From Flavobacterium fluvii (GTDB lineage: Bacteria; Bacteroidota; Bacteroidia; Flavobacteriales; Flavobacteriaceae), in contig NZ_FQWB01000001.1 of NCBI RefSeq assembly GCF_900129545.1, forward strand, positions 186,001 to 250,000: a DNA stretch of 64,000 bases, in the 5' to 3' direction. A program made the position numbers and the translations under genes. Positions 53,798 to 63,006 of the stretch are shown here, piece after piece; position 1 is the stretch's first letter, and each line of letters opens with the position of its first letter. The notes beneath the pieces are model-generated. The model saw nothing but the letters and a program-made list of their open reading frames with translations, was not told the DNA's origin and ran no database searches.

Positions 53798-54790
53798 TTA
53801 ATTTTTAGGATTCCAACCGTTCAACACTTTAAGCAAATCATATTTTTTAAGATCGGATTTTTTTAATTGGTGTGACCAAGAAACTCTTTTGGAAATATCT
53901 TGTCCTCCCGCTCCTTTACTGGCGTATTCAGCATAAAAAACCGTTTTTTCCTTGTCGGGAAAATTCTTGTCTCCCTTCCATGGATTCCATCCTTCCGGCA
54001 GAATATGCGCTCCCATTTCCGTATTGATGAATACCGTTTGCGCATAAGGTCGCCAAGGTCTTGCCAGAAAAACTTTGTTTACAGTGTCATCCTTTGCCGT
54101 AAGTTTACAATCCACAAATACAAACCCATAAGCATCTTGCTGGGTAGTCGATGCAGCAGTAACATACGAATTGGTCAAACTTTCGATAGTGCAGTTATAA
54201 AAATATACTGTTGCAGCCCCAAAAATGAAGTCAGTTGTTCCGTTGATATAACAATTTTCGAAATAATTTCTCGTTCCGCCTTTTGCCAAGTACAGGGTGT
54301 CTTGATTACCCAAAATCGAGCAATTTTTTACCACCACTCTGTCGCCTTCGGTATGCAATGCCACGGCTTGACCTACTTTACCAGCGGTGTTTTCGATAGT
54401 CAAATTTTCTACCGAACAATCGTTTCCTTGAACCAACAAAGTATAAGAAGTATAAGTACTGTATTTTGTGTTTCCTGTTATATCAATTCCCCTGAAAGGT
54501 TTTCCAGAATAATCATTGTATGAAATCACGGTTTTTTCTTTGTCCAATCCTTTCAGGGTTATGTTCCTTTTAAAAAAAGGAATAACTACTTTTTCATTGT
54601 AAATTCCTGGTTTAATGGCAATTGTTACTCGAATTTCTGCGTGATCTCTAACATTATTTATGGCTTCTTGTATGGTTTTAAAATTACCTGAACCGTCTTG
54701 GGCAACGGTTAATTCGAATAAGTTCTCCATAGTTTGTGCTGACAACATGAGTGAACTTAATGACAGAAATAAGGCTAAAAAATGTTTCAT
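53798..54790 (-). CDS. CE8 pectin methylesterase
   Basis: A 330-residue exported pectinesterase (signal peptide to about residue 19). The beta-helix carries the CE8 sites: GSGNFKTIQEAI near the N-terminus, Gln142 in GQAVAL, Gln163 and Asp164 in GNQDTLY (acid/base), Asp187 in TTDFIFG (nucleophile), and Arg244/Trp246 in ARPWRPY, followed by PEGWNPW. It removes methyl esters from homogalacturonan so that PL1 and GH28 enzymes can act. It lies in the esterase/GH28 block. Confidence 0.94.
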   Translation of the reverse strand: MKHFLALFLSLSSLMLSAQTMENLFELTVAQDGSGNFKTIQEAINNVRDHAEIRVTIAIKPGIYNEKVVIPFFKRNITLKGLDKEKTVISYNDYSGKPFRGIDITGNTKYSTYTSYTLLVQGNDCSVENLTIENTAGKVGQAVALHTEGDRVVVKNCSILGNQDTLYLAKGGTRNYFENCYINGTTDFIFGAATVYFYNCTIESLTNSYVTAASTTQQDAYGFVFVDCKLTAKDDTVNKVFLARPWRPYAQTVFINTEMGAHILPEGWNPWKGDKNFPDKEKTVFYAEYASKGAGGQDISKRVSWSHQLKKSDLKKYDLLKVLNGWNPKN

Positions 54791-54827
54791 AAATTTTTAA
54801 ATGATTTTTGTGGTTAATTTTTAAGTG

Positions 54828-55736
54828 TTAGTTTTTCAGGATATTAATTTCCATCAACCATTGCTCACAAAGACTGGTCCATAAATTCGTCGAACCAGGA
54901 TTATTTCTCAATGCAATGGCGTGACCTCCTTGATTGAATATGTGTAAACTCGAAGGAATTTTGTTTGACAACAAAGCATCATAAAACAATAAACTGTTTT
55001 TTGGAGGCACCACTTTATCGTTGAAAGCGTGTGCCATAAAAGTGGGCGGCGTGTAATCGCTTACCTGAAACTGTAGCGAATATTTTTTGAGTAATTTTGC
55101 AGATGGATTTGGACCAAGCAAATTTTCCGTGCTTGCCTTGTGTCCCAAAATCCCCATATCGATTACAGGAGAGATTAATATCATAAAATCAGGTTTAAAA
55201 GAAAAGGTATCGAATTCATCGCCTACCACAGCAAAATCATCTTTGATTGTTCCCAAACTTGCCGCCAAATGTCCGCCTGCGGAACAACCCATAACACCAA
55301 TTTTATTCGTGTCAATTTTCCAGGAGGCTGCATTCTTGCGAATAATCCGCATCGCTCTTTCGGCATCTTGCAGCGGTGCTTTCTCTCTTTCTTTGAGGTC
55401 GGCTGAAATAGGCAATCGATGCGTCAATACGAAAGCATTTATTCCAATGGTATTGAACCATTTTGCCAATTGAAATCCACTAATATTATACGACAAATGG
55501 TGGTAACCTCCACCCGGAATTATCAAAACTGCTGCTCCTTTGTTTTCTTGAATTGAGGTAAAAAAAGCGTGAATACCCGGCATTCCCACCTGCATTGTCC
55601 GCTCATTATTGATGCTGTCTTTTACGACCAGTCCTTTGGAATTGGGCATTTTCCCTTTTGTCCAAAGCGGCATAAATTCCTGTGCTTGAATTTGAACTAT
55701 TGCCAATAGCAACAGAAATGTTATTGTTTTTTTCAT
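54828..55736 (-). CDS. Exported alpha/beta-hydrolase esterase (PGGGY type)
   Basis: A 302-residue exported esterase (signal peptide to about residue 18). The oxyanion motif is IIPGGGYHHLS (from 72), the nucleophile is Ser152 in GCSAGGH, the acid is probably in HAFNDKVVPP and the His in NQGGHAIAL. It resembles acetylxylan-esterase-like carbohydrate esterases. First gene of the five-gene esterase/pectin block; the 220-bp gap upstream contains a TAnnTTTG-like box. Acetyl groups on pectin are the likely target. Confidence 0.8.
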   Translation of the reverse strand: MKKTITFLLLLAIVQIQAQEFMPLWTKGKMPNSKGLVVKDSINNERTMQVGMPGIHAFFTSIQENKGAAVLIIPGGGYHHLSYNISGFQLAKWFNTIGINAFVLTHRLPISADLKEREKAPLQDAERAMRIIRKNAASWKIDTNKIGVMGCSAGGHLAASLGTIKDDFAVVGDEFDTFSFKPDFMILISPVIDMGILGHKASTENLLGPNPSAKLLKKYSLQFQVSDYTPPTFMAHAFNDKVVPPKNSLLFYDALLSNKIPSSLHIFNQGGHAIALRNNPGSTNLWTSLCEQWLMEINILKN

Positions 55737-55871
55737 TTTTGGTTGGTGGTTAGTTTTAAAATACTTTTTAATAACCTGAATTCGGTTAATAATCCTATTT
55801 TTAACAAAAGTATTTTATTAAAGCAATAACGCCTTTCAAATTTTAGTCATTTACTTCCATTTTTTTACTGC

Positions 55872-55879
55872 CAAATCTA
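55872..55879 (-). promoter_or_regulatory. Possible promoter box upstream of the esterase block
   Basis: The minus strand reads TAGATTTG, matching TAnnTTTG, 136 bp before the esterase start. It is flanked by an inverted repeat CTGTTTG/CAAACAG (55894-55900 with 55910-55916) on the upstream side and a TAACC/GGTTA palindrome (55772-55788) downstream. No copy of the 14-bp susC element is present at the matching distance. Confidence 0.35.
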
Positions 55880-55956
55880 TTTTACCGCTATTCCTGTTTG
55901 AAAATATTGCAAACAGAACTAAATACATTTCAACTTTGTATTTACGTGACAAAACA

Positions 55957-57978
55957 TTAATGCGACAACCAAACAGACATTTCGCCCTTACCTTTATTTC
56001 CCCACGCAAAATAAGGAATCAATTTTATGCTATATTCTTTATTTTCTTTGGTCGAAATGGGTTTGTACAATTTTTTATCCCAAGAATTATCTGAAGTAAC
56101 AGACGAACTGGCGTTAATAGTTAGTAAATTTCGATTATCAATTTTAATGAAATCAGTGGTGAATTTGGAATTTAGATTTAAAATCACATCATTCACTTTC
56201 ACATTCACAGGAAGTTCATTCGACTCCAAGCAATACACTATTGGTCCACGTTTTACCGCCACTTGGTTTTTGATTTCTTCCACCAATGGATTGGCCTGCA
56301 TCAACTCTACCGGCATTGGAATATTCAATTCGATAACATCTCCTTTTTTCCATTTTTGGGCAATTTTTTGGTACGAACCTGAAGCAATAGCTTCATTGAT
56401 GTTTTTACCATTTACTGAAATTGTAGTTCCCTGACTCCAACCCGGAATTCTCAAGAAAAAAGCTTGTTCGTCTTTGGGAGCTTTCACAATTTTCAAAGTG
56501 ATTTTTCCGTCCCAAGGATAGTTCGTTTGTTGTTCCACTTCCAATTTTTCGCCGTTTAGCATAACAGTATTCAAGTGATTGCTTCCGTATAAATTGACAT
56601 ACACTCCTTCTTTCGAAAGATTGTAGGCATAATTGCTGATCTCGGCTATGGTTCTTGTCACGTTTGGCGCACAACAATTCGACAAAGCAATATAACCTTC
56701 GCGTTCTTTGCTCCATCTTTGCTTGAATGGCAAATCCTTGGAAACATTCAACGGATTGTTGTAAAAGAACTCTTTTCCCTCCAAACTAATTCCCGACAAT
56801 ACACTGTTGTACAAGGCCAACTCCACAACATCGGCATATTTGGCATCTGCGGTAATTTGAAGCATTCTCCAATTCCACAACACGTTTCCGATATTGGCAC
56901 AAGTTTCAGTATGCGCAGTGGCATTCGGCAATTGAAAAGGTCTTCCATACGCCTGATGAATTTTTTGCACATCGGCAGGATTATACGAAGTTCCGTCTGG
57001 AGAAACACCGTCATACAAAGAACCGCAAGCTCCCGTGATGTACATTTTTCGATAAGTCACGTCATCCCAAATGGATTCCAGATTGTCCAATAATTTTTTC
57101 TCTCCTGTTTCAGCATATAAATCGGCCACACCAGCATACAAATAATTGGCTCTTACGGCGTGACCCATTGCCGTGGTTTGCTTTCTAAACGGAATTCGAT
57201 CCTGATTGTCATCTGTTCCGTCATTGGTTGTTCCTCTAATGTCAATTAGATTATTGGCCAATTCCAGGTATTTTGGATTTTTAGTCGTGCGATACATTTC
57301 CACAATGCCCATATAATGCGAAGGACAAATGGCATTTCGAGCCAATTCCGGCGATGCTTTTTTATAGAAATCATATAAAAAGTCGGCAACTCCTTTGGCT
57401 ACATTCAAAAAATTGGTTTTTCCGGTGGCGCGATAATGAATACAGGCGGCAGTCATCAAATGACCCATATTGTATTTCTCGAAACCCAGTTGTTTTTTTA
57501 CTTCTTCGGGCCCCAAAGTTCCCCAACGTTCGTCGATTAAAACCGGCGTATGCAAATAGCCGTCTTTGCGTTGTGTTTTGGCAAAAAGCGCAATGGCTTT
57601 GTCCATTTCAGCATCCAATTTCTTGTCTTTGGTTATGGCATAAGTAGCTGCCATTCCTTCAAAAATCTTGTAAAAATCGCCGTCGTGAAAAGAAGGGCCT
57701 TTAAAAGTTCCTTTACTTTCACCAGCGGCAATTTCAAAATTTTTATAGGCGTGCGAAATAGAATCGTTATGATACAAATTCCACATATAAGGCAAGGTGT
57801 TTTTGGTTTCCACATCAAATTGTTCTTTCCAAAAACCGTTTGTCCATTGTACATCCTGCAAATTCACGCTTTGCAATTTGGAATAAGGGCTTTCTGAATT
57901 GGCCACCAAACCTTTATTCTGCGCCACAAAAGTTGTAGAAAAAAGTAGGGTCGATAATAGAATGAGCTGCTTTTTCAT
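55957..57978 (-). CDS. GH127/GH146-type beta-L-arabinofuranosidase-like hydrolase
   Basis: A 673-residue exported protein (signal peptide to about VAQ) of the DUF1680 group. The (alpha/alpha)6 barrel shows MGHLMTAACIHYRATGK, AMGHAVRANYLYAG and the zinc/catalytic set Glu358 and Cys360 (HTETCANIG) plus Cys435 and Cys436 (SNCCAPNV); in GH127 one of this Cys pair is the nucleophile. A C-terminal beta region follows. Family members cleave beta-L-arabinofuranosides, and one rhamnogalacturonan II member removes aceric acid. Either fits here. It is separated from the PL1 gene by an 18-bp inverted repeat and from the esterase block by 220 bp. Confidence 0.87.
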   Translation of the reverse strand: MKKQLILLSTLLFSTTFVAQNKGLVANSESPYSKLQSVNLQDVQWTNGFWKEQFDVETKNTLPYMWNLYHNDSISHAYKNFEIAAGESKGTFKGPSFHDGDFYKIFEGMAATYAITKDKKLDAEMDKAIALFAKTQRKDGYLHTPVLIDERWGTLGPEEVKKQLGFEKYNMGHLMTAACIHYRATGKTNFLNVAKGVADFLYDFYKKASPELARNAICPSHYMGIVEMYRTTKNPKYLELANNLIDIRGTTNDGTDDNQDRIPFRKQTTAMGHAVRANYLYAGVADLYAETGEKKLLDNLESIWDDVTYRKMYITGACGSLYDGVSPDGTSYNPADVQKIHQAYGRPFQLPNATAHTETCANIGNVLWNWRMLQITADAKYADVVELALYNSVLSGISLEGKEFFYNNPLNVSKDLPFKQRWSKEREGYIALSNCCAPNVTRTIAEISNYAYNLSKEGVYVNLYGSNHLNTVMLNGEKLEVEQQTNYPWDGKITLKIVKAPKDEQAFFLRIPGWSQGTTISVNGKNINEAIASGSYQKIAQKWKKGDVIELNIPMPVELMQANPLVEEIKNQVAVKRGPIVYCLESNELPVNVKVNDVILNLNSKFTTDFIKIDNRNLLTINASSSVTSDNSWDKKLYKPISTKENKEYSIKLIPYFAWGNKGKGEMSVWLSH

Positions 57979-58029
57979 TTTTATGATTTTATTTTAAAAA
58001 TTTAGTCATAGATTAAAACGTAAAATTCA

Positions 58030-58088
58030 ACCGCAAATTCGCAAATTATTAAAACCTGTTCAAGGTGTTCAATTTGCGAATTTGCGGT
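58030..58088. repeat. 18-bp perfect inverted repeat
   Basis: ACCGCAAATTCGCAAATT (58030-58047) pairs perfectly with 58071-58088 across a 23-base spacer, in the 116-bp gap between the PL1 and GH127 genes. Such CGCAAATT palindromes are common in flavobacterial intergenic DNA and may work as terminators or processing hairpins. Confidence 0.65.
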
Positions 58089-58094
58089 AACTTT

Positions 58095-60554
58095 TTATTT
58101 TACAAAAACGTTGATTATACGAGTCATCGTGTCTCCGTCTTTGTCGGTTACGGTTATTTTGAACGAGGCCAATCCTTTTTTGGCTGACGTGAATTCAATC
58201 GTTGAACCTTTTGCATCAACTTTTCCGTTGTTAACTTCAGAGAAAGTATATACCGGTTTTTTCTCGTATCCTTTGAAATAATCTTTGGCATCCAAGGTCA
58301 ATTTTTCACCAGAATTGATAAAAAAGTGAGGTTTTGCCATCCAATCCAAATAATCATCCAATTGGGTAAACCCGTCTTTGTCTTTATCAGAATTGGTGTC
58401 TGAAAAATCATTTGCTGCCGAATTCACATTTGACCCTTTGGCTTCTTCCCACCAATTTGGCAATCCATCGTGATCGGTATCCCAATCTGTGGAACGTTTT
58501 TCATTTGCGAAATTTGGCCAACCACCGGCATCTTGCTCATTATCTATTAAACCTCCCAAACCGCTTTTGCTTCCTTTGTAGGTAAAAGTTCCTTTCAAGG
58601 TTTCATCAACAATTCGAACATCGTGTTTATCAAAAAATGGTTGGTTTGCTCCCACATCCGAAAGCACATCCTTGTAAGCTGCTTCTGCAGTCTGATTGGT
58701 TACAAAAGATTCGAAAAATGGTTTTGGCAAAAACACATCATAATCTACAATCGCCTTATTGGATATGGTGAACTTTCTCCCTTTATCTTGATTCTTTTCA
58801 TTAAAATAACCGGGCATCACGTTTCCATCAAAATAATATTGCTGTTTCCCTTTTCCAACACCTTCAATTTGTGCATTTAACGCCACGAATATTTTAGTTG
58901 AAGCACCTGGTTTGTAATAATTATTTGCGAAATTTACTTCACTGGCTCCACCATCCGTGGCACGATGTCCCCAATTGTACACCACATTGTTACGAATATC
59001 CAATCTTCCTCCGTAAAAACCATCTCCATTTAAACCACCACCTATACTCCAGTTCCTGCCTTCATTGTGTGCCAATAAATTATGGTGAAAACTACCCACA
59101 TCACCACCAATGGTAGCGGCATATCCGTGCATTTTTCCTGCCGGATATTTATCGTGACCCGCAATATTTAAAGCTTCTGAAATCAAGGTGCGTTGCAGGG
59201 TAATATTGTGTGATCCTCTAGAGCTAAAAGATTCATCGATAGTCCAGCTGATGGAACAGTGGTCAATAATACTATGATTGGCTCCCGTAAGTCCCATTCC
59301 GTCAAAAGTGGTTCCGCCTCCAATTCGAACTTTCAAAAATCGGATTACGCCATCATTTCCTGTCAGTCCAACAGGTGCTCTGCTGATAGTAATTCCTTCG
59401 CCCGGAGCGGTTTGTCCTGCGATAGTTATATATGGTTGATTGACTACCAATCTTGATTGTAATTTGATATTTCCCGAAACATTGAAAACTATAGTTCTTG
59501 ACCCAATAGGCTGATCAACGGCATCACGCAAACTACCTGGTCCACTGTCATTCAAATTAGTCACTTCAACCACTTTTCCGCCTCTTCCTCCAACGGCAAA
59601 ACGACCGTATCCTTCAGCTCCCGGAAAAGCCAATTGTGCCGGTTTGAATGACCAAACTGTTCCCAATGTTGTATTTCCTTTGGCATCCAATTCATCCACA
59701 CGCCAGTAATAGGTTGTTCCGCTGTACAATTTTCCAAGTTCGAATTGGTTCACGGTTAATTTTCCTTTAAATTCAGGAGATTTTTCGGTAGCATTTGAAA
59801 CTGCGTTTTTATCGGTTCCATAATAGATTTGGTGTGCCACCGCATCTTTTGCCGATTCCCATTTCAACACCAAATTATTGTCAATCACCACGTGTTCGTC
59901 GGCATTTTCAGGCTTTGGCGTATGCGATTGCTTTTTCAAATTTGGCGTGTCAATTTCAAATCCGTTGATTACCATTTGTTGGATAAAGTCGGTTGATTTT
60001 GCATCCAATTCGAAACGAATCACCACGTCCTTGTTTGCTTCAGCATTAAAAACAATATAAGCTGTCGCGGTTTCTATTTTGGAATTGGAACGATTACTTG
60101 GTGTAACGGTTTCTGCCAATTTATCATTCACGAAAATTTTTACGGGTGCAAATGTTTTTCCTTCGATTTTGTCAAAAGTATTGTGAAAAGTCAACAACGA
60201 GTGTTGTCCCGCTTTCAGCCCACTGATAACCAATTCCAAATTTTCGGCCGTAGCCAAACCATCGCTCGCCAATTTACTGTAAAAAGGTGCACTCATCCCC
60301 ACCTTGTACCATTTCGAATTGAAATTTCCTTTCAATTTGAACGTTAGGTTATTGAAAGATTTCTCGGCTTGCTTTTGTTCGCTTATCGGCCAAGAATTAT
60401 AATTGGTGTCGTTTACTTCTTCCACTCTTCGTTGCGAAAAATCGAAATCGACTTTCACGATTTGTTTTTCAGTCCCACTTTTTAATGATTGTGCTTGTGC
60501 ATTTACGGCCAAAACAGCCGACAAAACCAAACCACTTACTAATCCCTTCATCAT
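58095..60554 (-). CDS. Multidomain PL1-type pectate lyase
   Basis: An 819-residue exported protein (signal peptide ending AQAQ). The N-terminal ~25-215 is a beta module that may bind carbohydrate. A Fn3-like domain follows (~220-305, KSPEFKGKLTVNQFELG and YYWRVDELDAKGN). The lyase beta-helix starts at AFPGAEGYGRFAVGGRGG and contains VFNVSGNIKLQ, YITIAGQTAPGEG, SIIDHCSISWTIDES and VYNWGHRATDGG. Calcium-loop repeats (DTDHDGLPNWWE, DKDKDGFTQLDD) and a C-terminal Ig-like domain complete it. It has the most accessory modules of the four PL1 lyases, which suggests targeting to cell-wall or branched pectin. Six bases separate it from the DUF5703 gene. Confidence 0.9.
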   Translation of the reverse strand: MMKGLVSGLVLSAVLAVNAQAQSLKSGTEKQIVKVDFDFSQRRVEEVNDTNYNSWPISEQKQAEKSFNNLTFKLKGNFNSKWYKVGMSAPFYSKLASDGLATAENLELVISGLKAGQHSLLTFHNTFDKIEGKTFAPVKIFVNDKLAETVTPSNRSNSKIETATAYIVFNAEANKDVVIRFELDAKSTDFIQQMVINGFEIDTPNLKKQSHTPKPENADEHVVIDNNLVLKWESAKDAVAHQIYYGTDKNAVSNATEKSPEFKGKLTVNQFELGKLYSGTTYYWRVDELDAKGNTTLGTVWSFKPAQLAFPGAEGYGRFAVGGRGGKVVEVTNLNDSGPGSLRDAVDQPIGSRTIVFNVSGNIKLQSRLVVNQPYITIAGQTAPGEGITISRAPVGLTGNDGVIRFLKVRIGGGTTFDGMGLTGANHSIIDHCSISWTIDESFSSRGSHNITLQRTLISEALNIAGHDKYPAGKMHGYAATIGGDVGSFHHNLLAHNEGRNWSIGGGLNGDGFYGGRLDIRNNVVYNWGHRATDGGASEVNFANNYYKPGASTKIFVALNAQIEGVGKGKQQYYFDGNVMPGYFNEKNQDKGRKFTISNKAIVDYDVFLPKPFFESFVTNQTAEAAYKDVLSDVGANQPFFDKHDVRIVDETLKGTFTYKGSKSGLGGLIDNEQDAGGWPNFANEKRSTDWDTDHDGLPNWWEEAKGSNVNSAANDFSDTNSDKDKDGFTQLDDYLDWMAKPHFFINSGEKLTLDAKDYFKGYEKKPVYTFSEVNNGKVDAKGSTIEFTSAKKGLASFKITVTDKDGDTMTRIINVFVK

Positions 60555-60560
60555 CTTGTT

Positions 60561-62891
60561 TTATTTTAAATTTATTTTTTCTGCCCCTGATTTGCCAAGC
60601 AGGTTAATGACATCCTTTTTTCTTTCTTCGGGAACCACTTTCAGCACTTTCAAAGCCCCGTTATTCAATTCGACTTCCACCGTCGTGTTTTGTGTGGCGT
60701 GCAACTTGAAATGCACATTCCAGTCTTTTGGCCAAGCCGGAAACAGGTATATTTTTCCATCAGCTTCCTGCAAAAGCATTTCCTGCATGCCAATCATCCC
60801 CGAACCGCCCCAGTTATGGTCCGGAACCCAATCGAATCCTGGTCCCCAAAACGCTGGAAATCTTCGGTCGGAATTGGCCATTTTCAAGGTATTGTATTTC
60901 GCTGCCGCTGCTGTTAATCCCAAACGCGCCGCGAAAATATTGTCCTGTTTCCAACCGACATGGCTTCTAAATTTGATGGCATCGGTATCGTATTTCCATG
61001 TATTCAAGGCCGTTTCCAAATCCGGTTTTCCAATGCCGTAAATTCCCCACGGATAAACAGGATACAACTGTGGCACTTCGGAATTGTTGATACGTTCCCA
61101 AGATTTGGCCGGAGCCAATGTTTTATGTCCGTCAAAAGTCCCGAAATTCAAAGGCGGAATTCGAGTTTGAAATCCTTTCAAATAATCTGCTTCTTCTTTG
61201 GACAACTGTTTCTCCGAAAGGTTTAAAAGCTTTTCCGTAATTACAGTCAAAGCGGAAATGGTGCTGTTGGCATTATTCGCCATTTTGTAGGTTTCGGCTC
61301 CCGAACCCGGAAAAAGAATCAGTTTTCCTTCTCCATCCAATGCTTTTCTACCTCTGTTTTTAGCCAAATATTGATAATGTTCATCAAAAAATCGAAGGCA
61401 ACTGATAATAAACGAATTGTATTTCCCGATGTCTTCGCCGGCATATTCTTTCTGTTGCAGCATCATTTGACAAAACTCAAAAACCGTGTCCCATTCGTAT
61501 TCCAGCCAGGAATTGTATTCCATTCCGGGATCGTAATCGGCAGGGCGTTTCCATTCGTATTCGGCAGGATTGGGCAAGCCAAAATTTTCCAATTGTTCAA
61601 CAAAAGATGCTCCGCCGTGTTTCCAATAGACCTGCGAACGCAATTCGGCGTTTTTTTGCAAGCCCAAATAATAATCCAATTGCGATTTCATCATGTCAAA
61701 ATCACCGCTTTTCACCATCGGAAAATAAACCAGTCGCTGATTTTGAGCCGTCATTGTTCCTCCTCCCCAATTCCTGAAATCGGGCGTAAAATTCAAGTCG
61801 GGATTGGTGAAAACGGGATCGACCGTAAAAAGTCCGCCGTTGAATTTGGTTGGATATTTTCCATACGCATTGCAACCCAGCATATAGCGAAACAATTGAT
61901 AATTTTGCCCGATTTGATAGACTGAATCCTTCGCCTTAGAACTACTTTTCTGCGTATGAATAAAACTACGATTCCAGAAGTTATTCCACCATTTTATTGT
62001 GTTTTTCTCTGCCTGTTCTACTCTTCCCTTATTTGCAGCAATCAAAATTTTCAAACCGTTATTCCAAGTATTAAAATCAAATTGGCTGGTATTTAGATAA
62101 ATTTCCAGCGACTGTTTTTTTGAAGGTTTTATACTCGTTAAATTAAAACCTTTAAAATCCGTATCCTGATATTTTCCAAGGTAAGTTCCGTCTGGTTTTA
62201 AATTGTTGCCTTTCATAAATCCTCCGAACGTCAAATCCACAATCGGGTTCATCATTTGGTCTTTTACCGATTCCATTTCTTGCTGTTTTACCGCCACGTC
62301 AAAAACGGTTTGTTCACGGTTTCGGTGGTAAAACTTGACTCCGTTATTTTCAAAATCAATCGAATCTTTAAAAGTTACAATATCACCCTGAGGAGCCCAT
62401 TTATAAGAATTGGCATTATTGGCCTTTCCTTTGGAATCACGGTTTTTGTAACGCCAACTTTCATACGAAGCCGTCATTTTCAGCGGATTTTCACTTTCTA
62501 AATCCAAATGGATTATCGGCTTGAAAACATCAACCCAAAGCTTGATTTTGGCATCGTTTTGACCTACCAAAATATAGCCTTCTTTCAGTTTCAATTCCTG
62601 ATAAAAACCTTCTTTTCCTTCAAAAGGATTTGGACTTAAAGTAACTTTTACGCGCCCTAATTTCAACAAAGTATTGTGTTCGTCGAAAGTTCCTGAACGC
62701 GAAAAATAAAAATACAAATCGCCTTTTTCAACCCAAACATTCAAGCCAATATCGCCACCTCCCAACGGCATCGATTCTGAGGAATTGTTACTTTGCGTAT
62801 TCCAAATTTGGTTGTAATTGTCAAGCACGGGAATTTGCGCCTTGACTAAAAGCGAGGAAAAGAGAAAAAATAGAATTATTGTATTTTTCAT
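60561..62891 (-). CDS. DUF5703-type six-hairpin glycosidase-like protein
   Basis: A 776-residue exported protein (signal peptide ending VKAQ). The architecture resembles GH95: an N-terminal beta-sandwich (SESMPLGGGDIGLNVWV, DLYFYFSRSGTFDE), a long helical barrel (~290-660, LFRYMLGCNAYGKYP, FNGGLFTVDP, NWGGGTMTAQNQ) and a C-terminal beta domain (GKIYLFPAWPKDWNV). I recall this group as DUF5703, seen in rhamnogalacturonan loci without a settled activity. An exo-acting glycosidase is likely. It lies six bases before a PL1 gene, downstream of a large palindromic repeat. Confidence 0.7.
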   Translation of the reverse strand: MKNTIILFFLFSSLLVKAQIPVLDNYNQIWNTQSNNSSESMPLGGGDIGLNVWVEKGDLYFYFSRSGTFDEHNTLLKLGRVKVTLSPNPFEGKEGFYQELKLKEGYILVGQNDAKIKLWVDVFKPIIHLDLESENPLKMTASYESWRYKNRDSKGKANNANSYKWAPQGDIVTFKDSIDFENNGVKFYHRNREQTVFDVAVKQQEMESVKDQMMNPIVDLTFGGFMKGNNLKPDGTYLGKYQDTDFKGFNLTSIKPSKKQSLEIYLNTSQFDFNTWNNGLKILIAANKGRVEQAEKNTIKWWNNFWNRSFIHTQKSSSKAKDSVYQIGQNYQLFRYMLGCNAYGKYPTKFNGGLFTVDPVFTNPDLNFTPDFRNWGGGTMTAQNQRLVYFPMVKSGDFDMMKSQLDYYLGLQKNAELRSQVYWKHGGASFVEQLENFGLPNPAEYEWKRPADYDPGMEYNSWLEYEWDTVFEFCQMMLQQKEYAGEDIGKYNSFIISCLRFFDEHYQYLAKNRGRKALDGEGKLILFPGSGAETYKMANNANSTISALTVITEKLLNLSEKQLSKEEADYLKGFQTRIPPLNFGTFDGHKTLAPAKSWERINNSEVPQLYPVYPWGIYGIGKPDLETALNTWKYDTDAIKFRSHVGWKQDNIFAARLGLTAAAAKYNTLKMANSDRRFPAFWGPGFDWVPDHNWGGSGMIGMQEMLLQEADGKIYLFPAWPKDWNVHFKLHATQNTTVEVELNNGALKVLKVVPEERKKDVINLLGKSGAEKINLK

Positions 62892-62900
62892 TTTTTATGT

Positions 62901-62999
62901 TTTCCTGCAAGGTCTTTTTCTGACCTTGTAGGTATTTATAATCTCATCTGGGTTTCAAACCAATTAATACCTACAAGGTTTTAAAAACCTTGCAGGAAA
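62901..62999. repeat. Compound cruciform-type repeat
   Basis: Outer arms TTTCCTGCAAGGT (62901-62913) and ACCTTGCAGGAAA (62987-62999) enclose inner arms ACCTTGTAGGTATT (62923-62936) and its complement (62966-62979). Each half can also fold locally (CAAGGT with ACCTTG). It fills the 115-bp gap between the esterase and DUF5703 genes. Confidence 0.65.
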
Positions 63000-63006
63000 G
63001 CTAATA

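Noticed and set aside
53900..54523. 207-codon plus-strand open frame
   Set aside because: It is antisense to the CE8 gene, whose catalytic motifs are all intact; the frame is a shadow.
60403..61041. 212-codon plus-strand open frame spanning two genes
   Set aside because: It crosses the PL1/DUF5703 junction antisense to both well-supported genes and shows no family features.
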